Assembly (NCBI GenBank): GCA_963582345.1
Contig: CAUZSN010000043.1
Span: 1 to 20,823, forward strand
Length of the DNA stretch: 20,823 nucleotides
From: CAUZSN01 sp963582345
GTDB taxonomy: Bacteria > Planctomycetota > Planctomycetia > Planctomycetales > Planctomycetaceae
Direction of reading: 5' to 3'
The notes under the pieces were generated by a model. It worked only from the letters and a program-made list of their open reading frames with translations, did no database searches and was not told the origin of the DNA. Below are positions 1-7,572 of this stretch, piece after piece (position 1 is the first letter of the stretch; every line of letters begins with the position of its first letter). The position numbers were made by a program, and so were the translations under genes.

Positions 1-1
1 T

Positions 2-175
2 CAGGCGTTAAACGGTATCGGAGCGACGGCTTTCCCGACTTCAGATCGTAATGGCCACAGAAGGATTGAGGATCGAATTCAAGTGCGCACAGGATATCCT
101 ATGCCGAAAGAACCGATTGTCGCGCATCAACAGTCTGGGCAATCTAAGGGCGAGATTCTGATCCCGTCGACTTGA
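2..175 (+). CDS. 3' end of an unidentified reading frame (partial)
   Basis: One frame is open from the window edge to a TGA at 173-175 and gives 57 residues, ending in GEILIPST. It carries no motif I recognise and is rich in polar and charged residues. It may be the C-terminus of a gene starting outside the window, or simply a chance open frame. The sequence next to it (from about 298) is a decayed gene, so this could also be part of a relic. Nothing can be said about function. Confidence 0.25.
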   Translation, partial: QALNGIGATAFPTSDRNGHRRIEDRIQVRTGYPMPKEPIVAHQQSGQSKGEILIPST

Positions 176-297
176 ATCACTTGCGGAATTCTGTTCGTAA
201 ATCACCTAATTGTTCGGATGGTCAGAACCGGCCCGCCAAATTTGTTCAACGTATGCTGCGTCTTCTAGACGGGTAGCACTTGACGGCTTGCCAGTAA

Positions 298-650
298 GCG
301 AGAGAGGCAGTCAATTACAGGCTGACCAAGTTCGGCGAAAAAAACCTGGCGGTCGTGCCCGAAATGCAGTCGCTTCGGAAGATTTTTCTGGAACGTACTT
401 GTCGTTCTATTATTGATACCTATTGGAAAAACCGGAGGGCCCGTCGAATTAGTTTGAAATCGTCCAGGTCTACTACCGGGTCGGTCAAATTTTACGTTTG
501 TTGGAACGACACACCGACGTCCAATAAGCCTACGAAAAAGCAATACATTTCTTTCAAGGCCTTGTCGATCAGTTTCCTCAAAGGTCGAAGAATTGTCGAC
601 TGTTGGCGGACAGTCACAATTTTCTGGGCAAGGTGTATCAGACCATCGGT
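298..650 (+). pseudogene. Decayed TPR-region remnant of a planctomycete Ser/Thr-kinase/TPR protein
   Basis: Two plus-strand frames give complementary pieces of one known type of protein. The first piece (298 to about 405) reads AREAVNYRLTKFGEKNLAVV then PEMQSLRKIFLERT. That is the linker typically found before the TPR array in the large planctomycete serine/threonine kinases. The frame then shifts, and from 453 to 650 it continues FEIVQVYYRVGQILRLLER, AYEKAIHFFQGLVDQFP and LADSHNFLGKVYQTIG, which are classic TPR helices of the same family. In-frame stops sit at 295-297 (TAA), 450-452 (TAG) and 525-527 (TAA), the last inside the repeat. No kinase domain is present. The frameshift plus stops make this a relic, not a functional gene. 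The family assignment rests on recalled sequence patterns. Confidence 0.75.
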
Positions 651-837
651 TGTTGGTCAGGTGCGATTCGCGACCGGCACCGATTCATTCGTGATTGAGG
701 ATGTCGACGGCAATAAAATTATCAAGATCGGTGGCCGGATGGGCATTCGCGAGAGAAACGATTTCTCTGTCAGCTATGGACGTGGTTTGACCGGCGACCG
801 GTGGTGCGAGGGTGTCTTCCGAGTCGAGCTTCGCTAG
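651..837 (+). pseudogene. Possible C-terminal relic of an unidentified gene
   Basis: Directly after the TPR relic, the frame that ends with TAG at 835-837 reads like real protein: VRFATGTDSFVIEDVDGNK, then IIKIGGRMGIRERNDF, then SVSYGRGLTGDRWCEGVF. The composition, with alternating hydrophobic and charged residues and glycine turns, suggests a beta-rich domain. I do not recognise the family. It is out of frame with the TPR piece just upstream (453-650), so it is either the shifted end of the same dead gene or a second fragment. It could also be a chance open frame. Confidence 0.3.
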
Positions 838-878
838 TTCTTCTGAGAGGGTGCCGGTTTCGAGGTCAAAACACGGAA

Positions 879-1613
879 TTAACTATCCGAGAATCCGTCG
901 TTTTCAGCCTCTATCTGGTTGACTCCTGACTTGGGGCTTCTGACATTCGAATAAAAGTCAGCGAGTCGATTCGGCGAGACTCCAATCCATTGTGCCATGA
1001 GCAACGACCAATTCCGTGCTGTTTGCCGAATGACTCCGTGGCGTTGCCAGCGGCGAGCACTGACGTTCAATGGACCGCGAAGCAACACCAGACGCGATCG
1101 CCGTCGTAGCTTGCGCATGAGTAGAACGTCCTCCATTAACCGGACATTGGGAAACCCGCCTAATTCGTCAAACGTGCTGCGGCGCACAAAGATTCCTTGA
1201 TCCCCAAACGGAATTTTCAGAAAGCGGACACGCAAAGCGTTACCCGCTTCCAGCAGGCGATAGACCAATCCGTCGGCCGCGATGTGCTGGTAGAATGCAC
1301 CACCCACCACTTGGATTTCTGCCAGAGCTGTTTCGATTTGTTCTAAAGCATCTTTTGCGAGCCAGCAATCGGCGTGAAGGAACAGCAACACATCTCCGGT
1401 AGCTTGTGACGCTCCCAGATTTTGCTGAACCGCACGGCCCGGCAAACTTTGCAAGACACGGCAATCGCAGTTTTCGGCGATGCTTGCGGTCTCGTCTTCG
1501 CTGCCGCCGTCTATCACGATGACTTCGTGCGGACGAGTTGAGCGTGCACGCTCAATTGATTGAAAAATCTGGTCGGCTTCGTTCAGTGCGGGAATTATAA
1601 TCGATATGTTCAC
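879..1613 (-). CDS. TIGR04283-type family 2 glycosyltransferase
   Basis: Predicted cytoplasmic nucleotide-sugar transferase with a GT-A fold. I chose the GTG at 1611-1613 as start because it gives MNISIIIPALNEADQI, the standard beginning of this family, and leaves 19 bases after the stop of the upstream zinc-ribbon gene. The frame is open further upstream to 1787, but that part only overlaps the neighbour. The product is 244 residues, usual for the family. Visible motifs are VIVIDGGSEDET (31-42), the metal/sugar-site motif FLHADCW (79-84, the HAD form typical of TIGR04283), FGDQGIF (136-142) and the acidic MEDV motif (160-163). TIGR04283 proteins often sit beside a DUF2064 partner or radical-SAM/selenodomain genes; none is visible here. 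The acceptor and donor are unknown. Confidence 0.85.
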   Translation of the reverse strand: MNISIIIPALNEADQIFQSIERARSTRPHEVIVIDGGSEDETASIAENCDCRVLQSLPGRAVQQNLGASQATGDVLLFLHADCWLAKDALEQIETALAEIQVVGGAFYQHIAADGLVYRLLEAGNALRVRFLKIPFGDQGIFVRRSTFDELGGFPNVRLMEDVLLMRKLRRRSRLVLLRGPLNVSARRWQRHGVIRQTARNWSLLMAQWIGVSPNRLADFYSNVRSPKSGVNQIEAENDGFSDS

Positions 1614-1632
1614 AAGCGAGTAGAATACAAAA

Positions 1633-2136
1633 TCAACTGGTGATGTCTTCCGGGCTAGCGGCTTTCGAATCACTTTTTCCGTCCAATTGCCCGTTTGCTT
1701 CGTTGCGTCGGTGTTTGAGTTTTTCAGCGAGACCGACATGGTTCGATACGATTCGATCAAAGGTCGCTCCACAGACCGGGCACTCATCGGTCAGGTCGTC
1801 CTGGATGGCTATTTTGCAGCCACCGCAGCGCACTTTGGAAAAATCGACAATGAGTGAGGCGTTTAGTATTTCTACCACTGTCGGGAGTGTTGCTGCAGTT
1901 ACTTGTTTCCCATTCGATCGATCTGAATTCGATTCAAGATGATTCGTCAAGAAACCAATTCCTGCATCAATGCGAGACTTTGTCAGTTTCCGGGACAACC
2001 CGACATGGTTGGAAACAATTCGATCAATGATCGCGCCGCAAGCGGGACACCGTAGGGTCAGTTGATCCTCAACGGTCACCTTACAGTTGCTGCAGCGGAT
2101 GTTGTAAATGTCGACAATCAGAGACGCAGTTGTCAT
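1633..2136 (-). CDS. Protein with two near-identical zinc-ribbon repeats
   Basis: A 167-residue hypothetical protein built from an internal duplication. Repeat 1 (residues 5-51) and repeat 2 (94-140) are offset by 89 residues. Both run SLIVD, then a Cys-x2-Cys pair (C15/C18 and C104/C107), about eleven residues, a second Cys-Pro-x-Cys-Gly pair (C30/C33 and C119/C122), and an identical DRIVSNHVGL block that ends in a basic KL tail. Each unit looks like a treble-clef or rubredoxin-like zinc ribbon. The linker between them is low complexity and polar. There is no signal peptide or membrane segment. It starts at ATG 2136 and probably forms a two-gene transcript with the glycosyltransferase downstream. 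The conserved SNHVGL block outside the Cys pairs may be a binding surface. I do not recognise a named family, and the role (nucleic-acid or protein binding) is unknown. Confidence 0.8.
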   Translation of the reverse strand: MTTASLIVDIYNIRCSNCKVTVEDQLTLRCPACGAIIDRIVSNHVGLSRKLTKSRIDAGIGFLTNHLESNSDRSNGKQVTAATLPTVVEILNASLIVDFSKVRCGGCKIAIQDDLTDECPVCGATFDRIVSNHVGLAEKLKHRRNEANGQLDGKSDSKAASPEDITS

Positions 2137-2337
2137 GTTGCTTGTTCAGTTTTTCTGGGAACGGTCAACTGTCAGCCGAGGGAAACTAAACTGTCGGAAC
2201 AGTGGATTCTGGAGTAGCGGGGTCCAGAATGTCAAATGTAACTACGTTTGGATCGACGCTAACGAGCTATTGTGGGCTTCTCCTTCGAAATCCGAATCTC
2301 GAAATAATAAACAAATTTAAAATTGCGAATTACCAAA

Positions 2338-2393
2338 ACTCGCAACACCTCAGTGCTTCTTAGTTTGCGAGTGTTGTGAACACTTCCTAGAAT
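2338..2393 (+). promoter_or_regulatory. Candidate acnA promoter with two inverted repeats
   Basis: A sigma70-like pair is visible: TTGCGA at 2365-2370 and TAGAAT at 2388-2393, exactly 17 bases apart, about 75 bases upstream of the acnA start. Two inverted repeats overlap it. ACTCGCAA (2338-2345) pairs with TTGCGAGT (2365-2372) across a 19-base loop. AGTGTT-GTG-AACACT (2370-2384) is a perfect 6-3-6 palindrome lying inside the -35/-10 spacer, a typical place for a repressor operator. The promoter assignment is pattern-based only. Confidence 0.4.
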
Positions 2394-2454
2394 GTCACTG
2401 CTCAGACAAATTCTGCTACATGACAATGGGAATTTTTCGGATTTGCTGTGATTT

Positions 2455-2460
2455 CAGGAG
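2455..2460 (+). promoter_or_regulatory. Ribosome binding site that decides the acnA start
   Basis: CAGGAG lies eight bases before ATG 2469. The frame is also open from a GTG at 2448, but that codon would put the Shine-Dalgarno inside the gene. ATG 2469 is therefore preferred. Confidence 0.6.
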
Positions 2461-2468
2461 ACAACGCG

Positions 2469-5144
2469 ATGGCTTCGTGCAATCCATTCGGTGCCCAGGC
2501 GAACCTGACAACCAACAGCGGCGAATTCACAATCTATCGGATCCGTCAGTTCATTGACGACGGTCTTGGTGATATCGAAACACTGCCATACTCGATCCGA
2601 GTCCTGCTGGAAGCCTGCTTGCGAAACGTTGACGGATTGGTAGTGAGCGAAGAGGATGTGAAGAATCTGGTCACCTGGAATGCCAAAGTTCCGATGCAGG
2701 TCGAGGTGCCGTTCAAGCCGGGACGAGTTGTTCTGCAGGACTTTACTGGGGTGCCGGCGATCGTTGATCTGGCAGCACTGCGCAGTGCGATGGTTCGTAT
2801 GGGCGGTGATCCGAAAAAGATTAATCCGCTGGTGCCGTGTGATCTGGTCATCGACCATTCGGTTCAGGTCGATCAGTTCGCGACGCAATTGGCTCTGCAG
2901 TATAACGTCGACAAGGAATTTGAACGCAATCGCGAGCGTTACGAATTTCTACGTTGGGGTCAGCAAGCATTCAATAACTTCCGCATCATTCCGCCGGCGA
3001 CAGGGATTGTTCATCAAGTCAATTTGGAATATTTGGCCAAGGTCGTGGTGACCCGAGAAGGCATAGCGTTTCCTGACAGTCTGGTCGGCACCGACAGCCA
3101 CACAACAATGATCAATGGACTGGGCGTGGTGGGTTGGGGTGTCGGTGGCATCGAAGCCGAAGCTGTCATGTTAGGGCAGCCGATTTACATGCTGACGCCG
3201 GAAGTGGTCGGCTTCAAACTGGCCGGACAGTTAGCGGATGGTTCAACGGCGACTGATCTGGTGCTGACAGTGACGCAGATGCTGCGGGCACATGGCGTAG
3301 TTGGCAAGGTTGTCGAATTTTGCGGACCCGGGCTAGACAGTATGAGTCTCGCCGATCGAGCGACCTTAGCCAATATGGCTCCTGAATACGGCGCGACAAT
3401 GGGCTTCTTCCCGGTCGACCATGAAACACTCCGATATCTTGAACGCACCGGCCGGACCGCCGACGAAGTGGACTTAGTCGAGCGGTATTGTAAGGAACAA
3501 TCGCTGTTCCGAACGGCCGACTCGCCAGAACCTCGATTTTCCAGCAAGTTAGAACTTGACCTGTCGACGGTCGTTGCTTCATTGGCCGGGCCGAAACGTC
3601 CACAAGACCGAATTTTTCTGAGTGATATGAAATCACGGTGGAAGTTAGACCTGAAACAGGCGTTTGGAAAACAAAATCCGACTGACCCAGTCACGGTGAA
3701 GACGAACGGCGAATCATGTAAAATCACCGATGGAGCCGTCGTCATTGCCGCGATCACCAGTTGCACGAATACCAGCAACCCTTCAGTGATGATTGGTGCC
3801 GGATTGCTCGCCCGCAACGCTGTTGCCAGAGGCTTGAATCGCAAACCGTGGGTCAAGACTAGTTTGGCGCCTGGCAGCCGGGTCGTCACCGATTACTTGA
3901 AAAAGGCTGGTCTGGATGAATCGTTAAACCAGCTTGGCTTCCATACAGTGGGATACGGTTGCACGACGTGCATTGGTAACAGCGGCCCGTTGTCCGAACC
4001 AGTATCGAACGCTGTGAACGAAAGCGATTTGGTTGTCGCGGCTGTTCTGTCCGGTAATCGGAACTTCGAAGGCCGTGTGCATCCCCAGGTGAAGGCGAAT
4101 TACTTGGCCAGTCCACCACTGGTTGTCGCGTTCGCGATTGCCGGAACAACCGACATCGACTTGAACAGCGATCCGGTTGGAATAGACTCAGACGGGAACG
4201 ATGTCTATCTGAAAGAGATCTGGCCATCGCAAAAGGAGATTGCTGAGACGATCGCCAGTTCAATGTCGCCTCAGGCGTATGTGAAGGAATACTCGACCGC
4301 AACGCTCGGTCCGGACGAATGGCAGGCCATCATTGGCGGTCAAGGCGATATATATGATTGGGATCCGGACAGCACCTACGTACAGGAACCACCATTTTTT
4401 GTCGACATGCCACCCGAGCCCTCGCCGATTGAATCGATCGCGGACGCGCGCGTGTTGGTTTCAGTTGGTGATTCGGTCACGACTGATCACGTTAGCCCCG
4501 CTGGCTCCATCAAAGCTGATTCGCCAGCCGGAATATATCTGCAGGACAACGGCGTCGGCGCTGGAGACTTCAACAGCTACGGCAGTCGTCGCGGCAACGA
4601 TCGCGTGATGACTCGCGGTACGTTCGCCAACATCCGCTTGCGCAATCTACTGGCTCCGAACACTGAAGGCGGAATCACCATCTACTTGCCGACTAGTGAG
4701 CAGATGTCCGTGTACGACGCGGCCATGAAATATAAGGCCGACGGAACACCGTTAATTGTTCTGGCGGGAGCAGAATATGGCACCGGTTCATCACGCGATT
4801 GGGCGGCTAAGGGCACTTACTTGTTAGGCATCCGTGCCGTCATTGCTACGACCTACGAGCGCATCCACCGTTCAAACCTAGTGGGTATGGGCGTGTTGCC
4901 GCTCCAGTTTCGAGAAGGCGAGAGTCGCGAAAAACTGGATTTGGATGGCACGGAGATTTATGAAATCTCCGTGTCTGACAGCTTGAAGCCTCAGCAGGCG
5001 GTCGAAGTGACTGCCAGGAAAGCAAACGGCGACAAAGTCCACTTTGTCACCACCTGCCGTATCGACACGCGGTTCGAAATCGAATATTACCGCAGCGGCG
5101 GCATCTTGCACAAAGTGTTACGGGACTTAGCAGCCCCGGGATGA
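2469..5144 (+). CDS. acnA: Aconitate hydratase A (AcnA/IRP1 type)
   Basis: Interconverts citrate and isocitrate via cis-aconitate in the TCA cycle, in the cytoplasm, using a [4Fe-4S] cluster. The 891-residue product matches the usual AcnA length. Cluster ligands are visible as C432 in the ITSCTNTSNPSV motif and C498/C501 in VGYGCTTCIGNSG. Substrate-site motifs are also present: the DSHTTMINGLGVVGWGVGG block in the N-terminal half, VGDSVTTDHVSPAGSI (about residue 667), the YGSRRGNDRVMTRGTFAN stretch, and AEYGTGSSRDWAAKG (about 773) in the swivel domain. The gene has its own upstream spacer with a candidate promoter, and its only close downstream neighbour is convergent. It therefore looks monocistronic. 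Nothing about it looks damaged. Confidence 0.98.
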   Translation: MASCNPFGAQANLTTNSGEFTIYRIRQFIDDGLGDIETLPYSIRVLLEACLRNVDGLVVSEEDVKNLVTWNAKVPMQVEVPFKPGRVVLQDFTGVPAIVDLAALRSAMVRMGGDPKKINPLVPCDLVIDHSVQVDQFATQLALQYNVDKEFERNRERYEFLRWGQQAFNNFRIIPPATGIVHQVNLEYLAKVVVTREGIAFPDSLVGTDSHTTMINGLGVVGWGVGGIEAEAVMLGQPIYMLTPEVVGFKLAGQLADGSTATDLVLTVTQMLRAHGVVGKVVEFCGPGLDSMSLADRATLANMAPEYGATMGFFPVDHETLRYLERTGRTADEVDLVERYCKEQSLFRTADSPEPRFSSKLELDLSTVVASLAGPKRPQDRIFLSDMKSRWKLDLKQAFGKQNPTDPVTVKTNGESCKITDGAVVIAAITSCTNTSNPSVMIGAGLLARNAVARGLNRKPWVKTSLAPGSRVVTDYLKKAGLDESLNQLGFHTVGYGCTTCIGNSGPLSEPVSNAVNESDLVVAAVLSGNRNFEGRVHPQVKANYLASPPLVVAFAIAGTTDIDLNSDPVGIDSDGNDVYLKEIWPSQKEIAETIASSMSPQAYVKEYSTATLGPDEWQAIIGGQGDIYDWDPDSTYVQEPPFFVDMPPEPSPIESIADARVLVSVGDSVTTDHVSPAGSIKADSPAGIYLQDNGVGAGDFNSYGSRRGNDRVMTRGTFANIRLRNLLAPNTEGGITIYLPTSEQMSVYDAAMKYKADGTPLIVLAGAEYGTGSSRDWAAKGTYLLGIRAVIATTYERIHRSNLVGMGVLPLQFREGESREKLDLDGTEIYEISVSDSLKPQQAVEVTARKANGDKVHFVTTCRIDTRFEIEYYRSGGILHKVLRDLAAPG

Positions 5145-5509
5145 TCTTTGTCCAAGCCTGTGACGAGACAAATTTTCAGTTTACATCGCTTTCACTTCCA
5201 CCATCCGATTCCGTATTCGCCAAAGATTTCTCTAATAAATCTGCAACGGTCAACTCCATCGCCCAATGTTCAAGGCGATCCCGGTACACTTCCGTGTGTT
5301 GGACCTTGAGCATGCTAATGCCGTTCAGAGACATTCAAAGAAGCTTGCTACAGCAAGTTGCTAGAGATGCCCAGGACGAGTGATTGCGGACCCGAGGACA
5401 ACTCGGTACTAATTGCAGCCAGGGAATATTTGATTCACGCACGTTAGACTGGAAAATTGGGCAGTGTAAATTAGATCGGCCGGGTAGCGTCCGGTGCCCG
5501 GCCGGTGGA
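5145..5509. other. Convergent spacer between acnA and sthA
   Basis: A 365-base gap between two convergent genes. It contains one possible small minus-strand ORF (5176-5334) and a short inverted repeat, CTTGC-TACA-GCAAG, at 5344-5357. That repeat lacks a T tract and is too weak to call a terminator. Nothing else is recognisable. Confidence 0.5.
5176..5334 (-). CDS. Possible small hypothetical protein (52 aa)
   Basis: A minus-strand frame runs from ATG 5334 to TGA 5176-5178. It gives MSLNGISMLKVQHTEVYRDR, LEHWAMELTVADLLEKSLA and an acidic tail ending SESDVN. The middle predicts as one amphipathic helix. A TGA immediately precedes the ATG, so the frame cannot extend upstream. There is no clear Shine-Dalgarno. 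I do not recognise a family. It may be a genuine small gene, a relic or chance. It would be transcribed in the same direction as sthA and lies downstream of it. Confidence 0.35.
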   Translation of the reverse strand: MSLNGISMLKVQHTEVYRDRLEHWAMELTVADLLEKSLANTESDGGSESDVN

Positions 5510-6982
5510 TTAAACCGTGACGAATTTCGCGGTTGCTTGATCCAGAGAGCTCTGAAATTCTGTGGCGTTCGACATCGGCTCGGCAACCTGTGGGCGTTCA
5601 AGACAGCATTCAACTCCCAGTTTGTTCAACCTGTCAAACGCAGCGACGTTGTAGTATTCGGCCAGAGTGGGGTAGTTGAAGACCGTATCGCGAAAGTAGT
5701 CGATCGTGCCACCGAAGGACATGATGGCTTGGCCAATGTGGATGATCTCGGTAGCTGATTCACCGATGCAGTGGACTCCAAGTAGCTTGCGAGATTCGCG
5801 GTGGAAAAGCAGTTTTAGCATGTCGGTTTGATCGTCCACGATTTGGCCTCGGACGATGCTGACTTTGTACGGGACTTTGTCGGACGTTAACTGCTCTTCG
5901 CTTCGGCCCACCATCGAGATTTCTGGGATTGTGAATAATCTGTACGGCATGTATTCGCACGATTCGAATGGTTGGTCGAAAGCTTGGAAAACTGCGCGGC
6001 GGCTTTGGTCCATCGACACGCTGGCGAGAGCGGGAAATCCGACCACGTCGCCCACTGCGTAGATATGTGGGACCCACGTTTGATGCTGCTCGTTGCACCA
6101 CAAGCGACCATGTTCGTCTGGATCCAGCCCGGCGGATTGTAGGTTCAACCTTGTGGTATCGCCGGCGCGTCCAACGCAGAATACGACATTATCGCCAACC
6201 AGCCGCTTGCCACTTTCCAATCGTAGAACTGCTCGATTGTCACCGCTGCGATCGATTCCGAGGACTTCCTCGCCTAGCCGGAAAACTATGCCCAATAAAC
6301 GAGCGTGATAAAGCAATGAATCGACAATCTCGCGGTCGCAGAACTCTAATAACCGTTCCCGTCTGTCCACAACGGTCACGTGAATTCCCAGCGTGGCAAA
6401 CATACTGGCATACTCGATGCCGATCACTCCTCCTCCGACGATGATCATGGACCTTGGAATCCTCTCCAGGTTCAAGACTTCATCAGAATCGAAAATACAG
6501 TGTCCGTCAAATGGTATGTGAGTGGGTCGCATTGGCTTCGTGCCGACCGCGATCAGGATATTTTCGCCTTCGATCACGGAGCGGTCGTCGCCTTGAAACA
6601 CTTCTACCTCATGAGGGCCAATAAACCGAGCTTCGCCCGAGTAGATGTCCACGCGATTGCGTTCCAGTTGGTCCTCGACGACACCAAGTTCGAATTGTGT
6701 GACTTGAGAAATTTCTAGGAGAAGCTCTTGAATTGTGATCCGCCGTTTGTGGCGATAGTGCTCACCGTACACGTTTCGTTTCCGACAGTCCGACAAATGC
6801 AGAATCGCTTCCCGCATTGTCTTGGACGGGACTGTTCCGGTGTGCAGACAGACGCCTCCTAACGATCGCGATGGCTGTCCAATTAGCGCCACTCGCTTGT
6901 TCAGCTTGGTGGCCGCAATAGCCCCCTTCTGACCCGAAGGCCCGCTGCCAATGACGACCAAATTGTACTTTGTTGTTTTCAT
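5510..6982 (-). CDS. sthA: Soluble (Si-specific) NAD(P)+ transhydrogenase
   Basis: FAD-dependent cytoplasmic enzyme that moves hydride between NADPH and NAD+, balancing the two pools. It is 490 residues long, somewhat longer than the usual ~465, with a short unconserved tail. It has an N-terminal FAD fold with GSGPSGQKGA (12-21), a second nucleotide-binding fold with IVGGGVIGIEYASMF, and the FAD motif HIYAVGDVVGFPALAS. In the disulfide region it reads GGVCLHTGTVPSK: only C45 remains and the second redox cysteine is T50. That pattern separates SthA from lipoamide dehydrogenase. The C-terminal EIIHIGQAIM and FNYPTLAEYY also follow SthA and lack the catalytic His of lipoamide dehydrogenases. It starts at ATG 6982 and looks like a single-gene unit. 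Confidence 0.93.
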   Translation of the reverse strand: MKTTKYNLVVIGSGPSGQKGAIAATKLNKRVALIGQPSRSLGGVCLHTGTVPSKTMREAILHLSDCRKRNVYGEHYRHKRRITIQELLLEISQVTQFELGVVEDQLERNRVDIYSGEARFIGPHEVEVFQGDDRSVIEGENILIAVGTKPMRPTHIPFDGHCIFDSDEVLNLERIPRSMIIVGGGVIGIEYASMFATLGIHVTVVDRRERLLEFCDREIVDSLLYHARLLGIVFRLGEEVLGIDRSGDNRAVLRLESGKRLVGDNVVFCVGRAGDTTRLNLQSAGLDPDEHGRLWCNEQHQTWVPHIYAVGDVVGFPALASVSMDQSRRAVFQAFDQPFESCEYMPYRLFTIPEISMVGRSEEQLTSDKVPYKVSIVRGQIVDDQTDMLKLLFHRESRKLLGVHCIGESATEIIHIGQAIMSFGGTIDYFRDTVFNYPTLAEYYNVAAFDRLNKLGVECCLERPQVAEPMSNATEFQSSLDQATAKFVTV

Positions 6983-7076
6983 TTCGCTATTTCTGTGGTT
7001 CGTTGGATCAGTTAGTGCGAGAGACGCGTCAAGACACGAATTCCTAAATCATCCATCGAAAATCTGGAAGGATTGA

Positions 7077-7277
7077 TAAAATAAAAAGATTAAAAAATCT
7101 AACAAGAGTGCTAAGTGCAAGGTTAATTTGACGATTATATAAATAATACTACAGGAAAATTATCAACTTATTCTTTTTATTATTCCTAAACATCAATATT
7201 TTTGTTAAAATAAAAAGACTTAATGATATTAGAAATTTAAAAATTATAAAACGATTTAGCAATATAAATTATTTAAG
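7077..7277. repeat. AT-rich island with a 13-bp direct repeat
   Basis: Roughly 200 bases made almost entirely of A and T, in sharp contrast to the surrounding coding DNA. TAAAATAAAAAGA occurs at 7077-7089 and again at 7206-7218, 129 bases apart. No gene is visible on either strand. It could be a divergent promoter region, a nucleoid-protein binding region or neutral drift. Confidence 0.6.
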
Positions 7278-7408
7278 TCGCCAGTGGCGATTGGGAAATT
7301 CCATCGCACATATTGCTTAAATTGCTTCAGGGATTCGTGATCTTTTCCAACATGTTCGATATTGTAGACGAGAATCTTGTTCTCACGTGACGTTCTAGCG
7401 GTATTGTA
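7256..7408 (-). pseudogene. Short coding-like fragment, family unknown
   Basis: A minus-strand frame with no ATG start, open from after a TGA (7409-7411) to a TAA at 7256-7258. It reads RENKILVYNIEHVGKDHESL then KQFKQYVRWNFPIATGDLNN. The composition looks protein-like rather than random: alternating beta strand and helix, with aromatic residues at plausible positions. I could not name a family. It may be a gene remnant partly overrun by the AT-rich island, or chance. Confidence 0.25.
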
Positions 7409-7572
7409 TCAGGATGAAGAACAGTGGCTGTTCGTCATGCTCGGTTTCAAGAGACAGGCGGCCATAGCGACAGTCGAACTGTATGGAAGCACAGTCTGGA
7501 CCAAGGTTTGCCAACGACCTACAATTCACCTTGAAACTTCGGCGAATACATTGCGAGCAAACGTCGACGCGA

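Larger units (their letters stand above)
2137..2468. other. Divergent intergenic spacer between the zinc-ribbon gene and acnA
   Basis: About 330 bases separate the two divergent genes. The part next to acnA is AT-rich and holds the candidate promoter, the inverted repeats and the ribosome binding site listed separately. I found no convincing coding sequence in it; the short open frame at 2108-2320 has no recognisable content. Confidence 0.6.
6983..7572. other. Divergent spacer between sthA and the oxoprolinase gene
   Basis: About 590 bases without a convincing intact gene. From the sthA side it contains a short ordinary-composition stretch, a ~200-base AT-rich island (listed separately), a minus-strand open fragment at 7256-7408, and the region before the oxoprolinase start. 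Promoters for both flanking genes should lie here, but I could not pick one with confidence because the AT-rich sequence gives many chance matches. Confidence 0.5.

Noticed and set aside
1614..1787. N-terminal extension of the glycosyltransferase to 1787
   Set aside because: The extra 58 residues overlap the zinc-ribbon gene and match nothing. The family normally starts at MNISIIIPALNE, available from GTG 1611-1613.
3185..3889. Long minus-strand ORF (234 aa) inside acnA
   Set aside because: It is an antisense shadow of a strongly conserved aconitase frame. The translation is rich in Ser/Arg/Thr and has no motif.
5344..5357. Inverted repeat CTTGC-TACA-GCAAG as an acnA/sthA terminator
   Set aside because: The stem is only five pairs and no T tract follows on either strand.
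5510..6982. Dihydrolipoamide dehydrogenase (GcvL) to go with the glycine cleavage genes
   Set aside because: The second redox cysteine is Thr50 and the C-terminal catalytic His motif is absent, as in SthA, so it cannot be the L protein.
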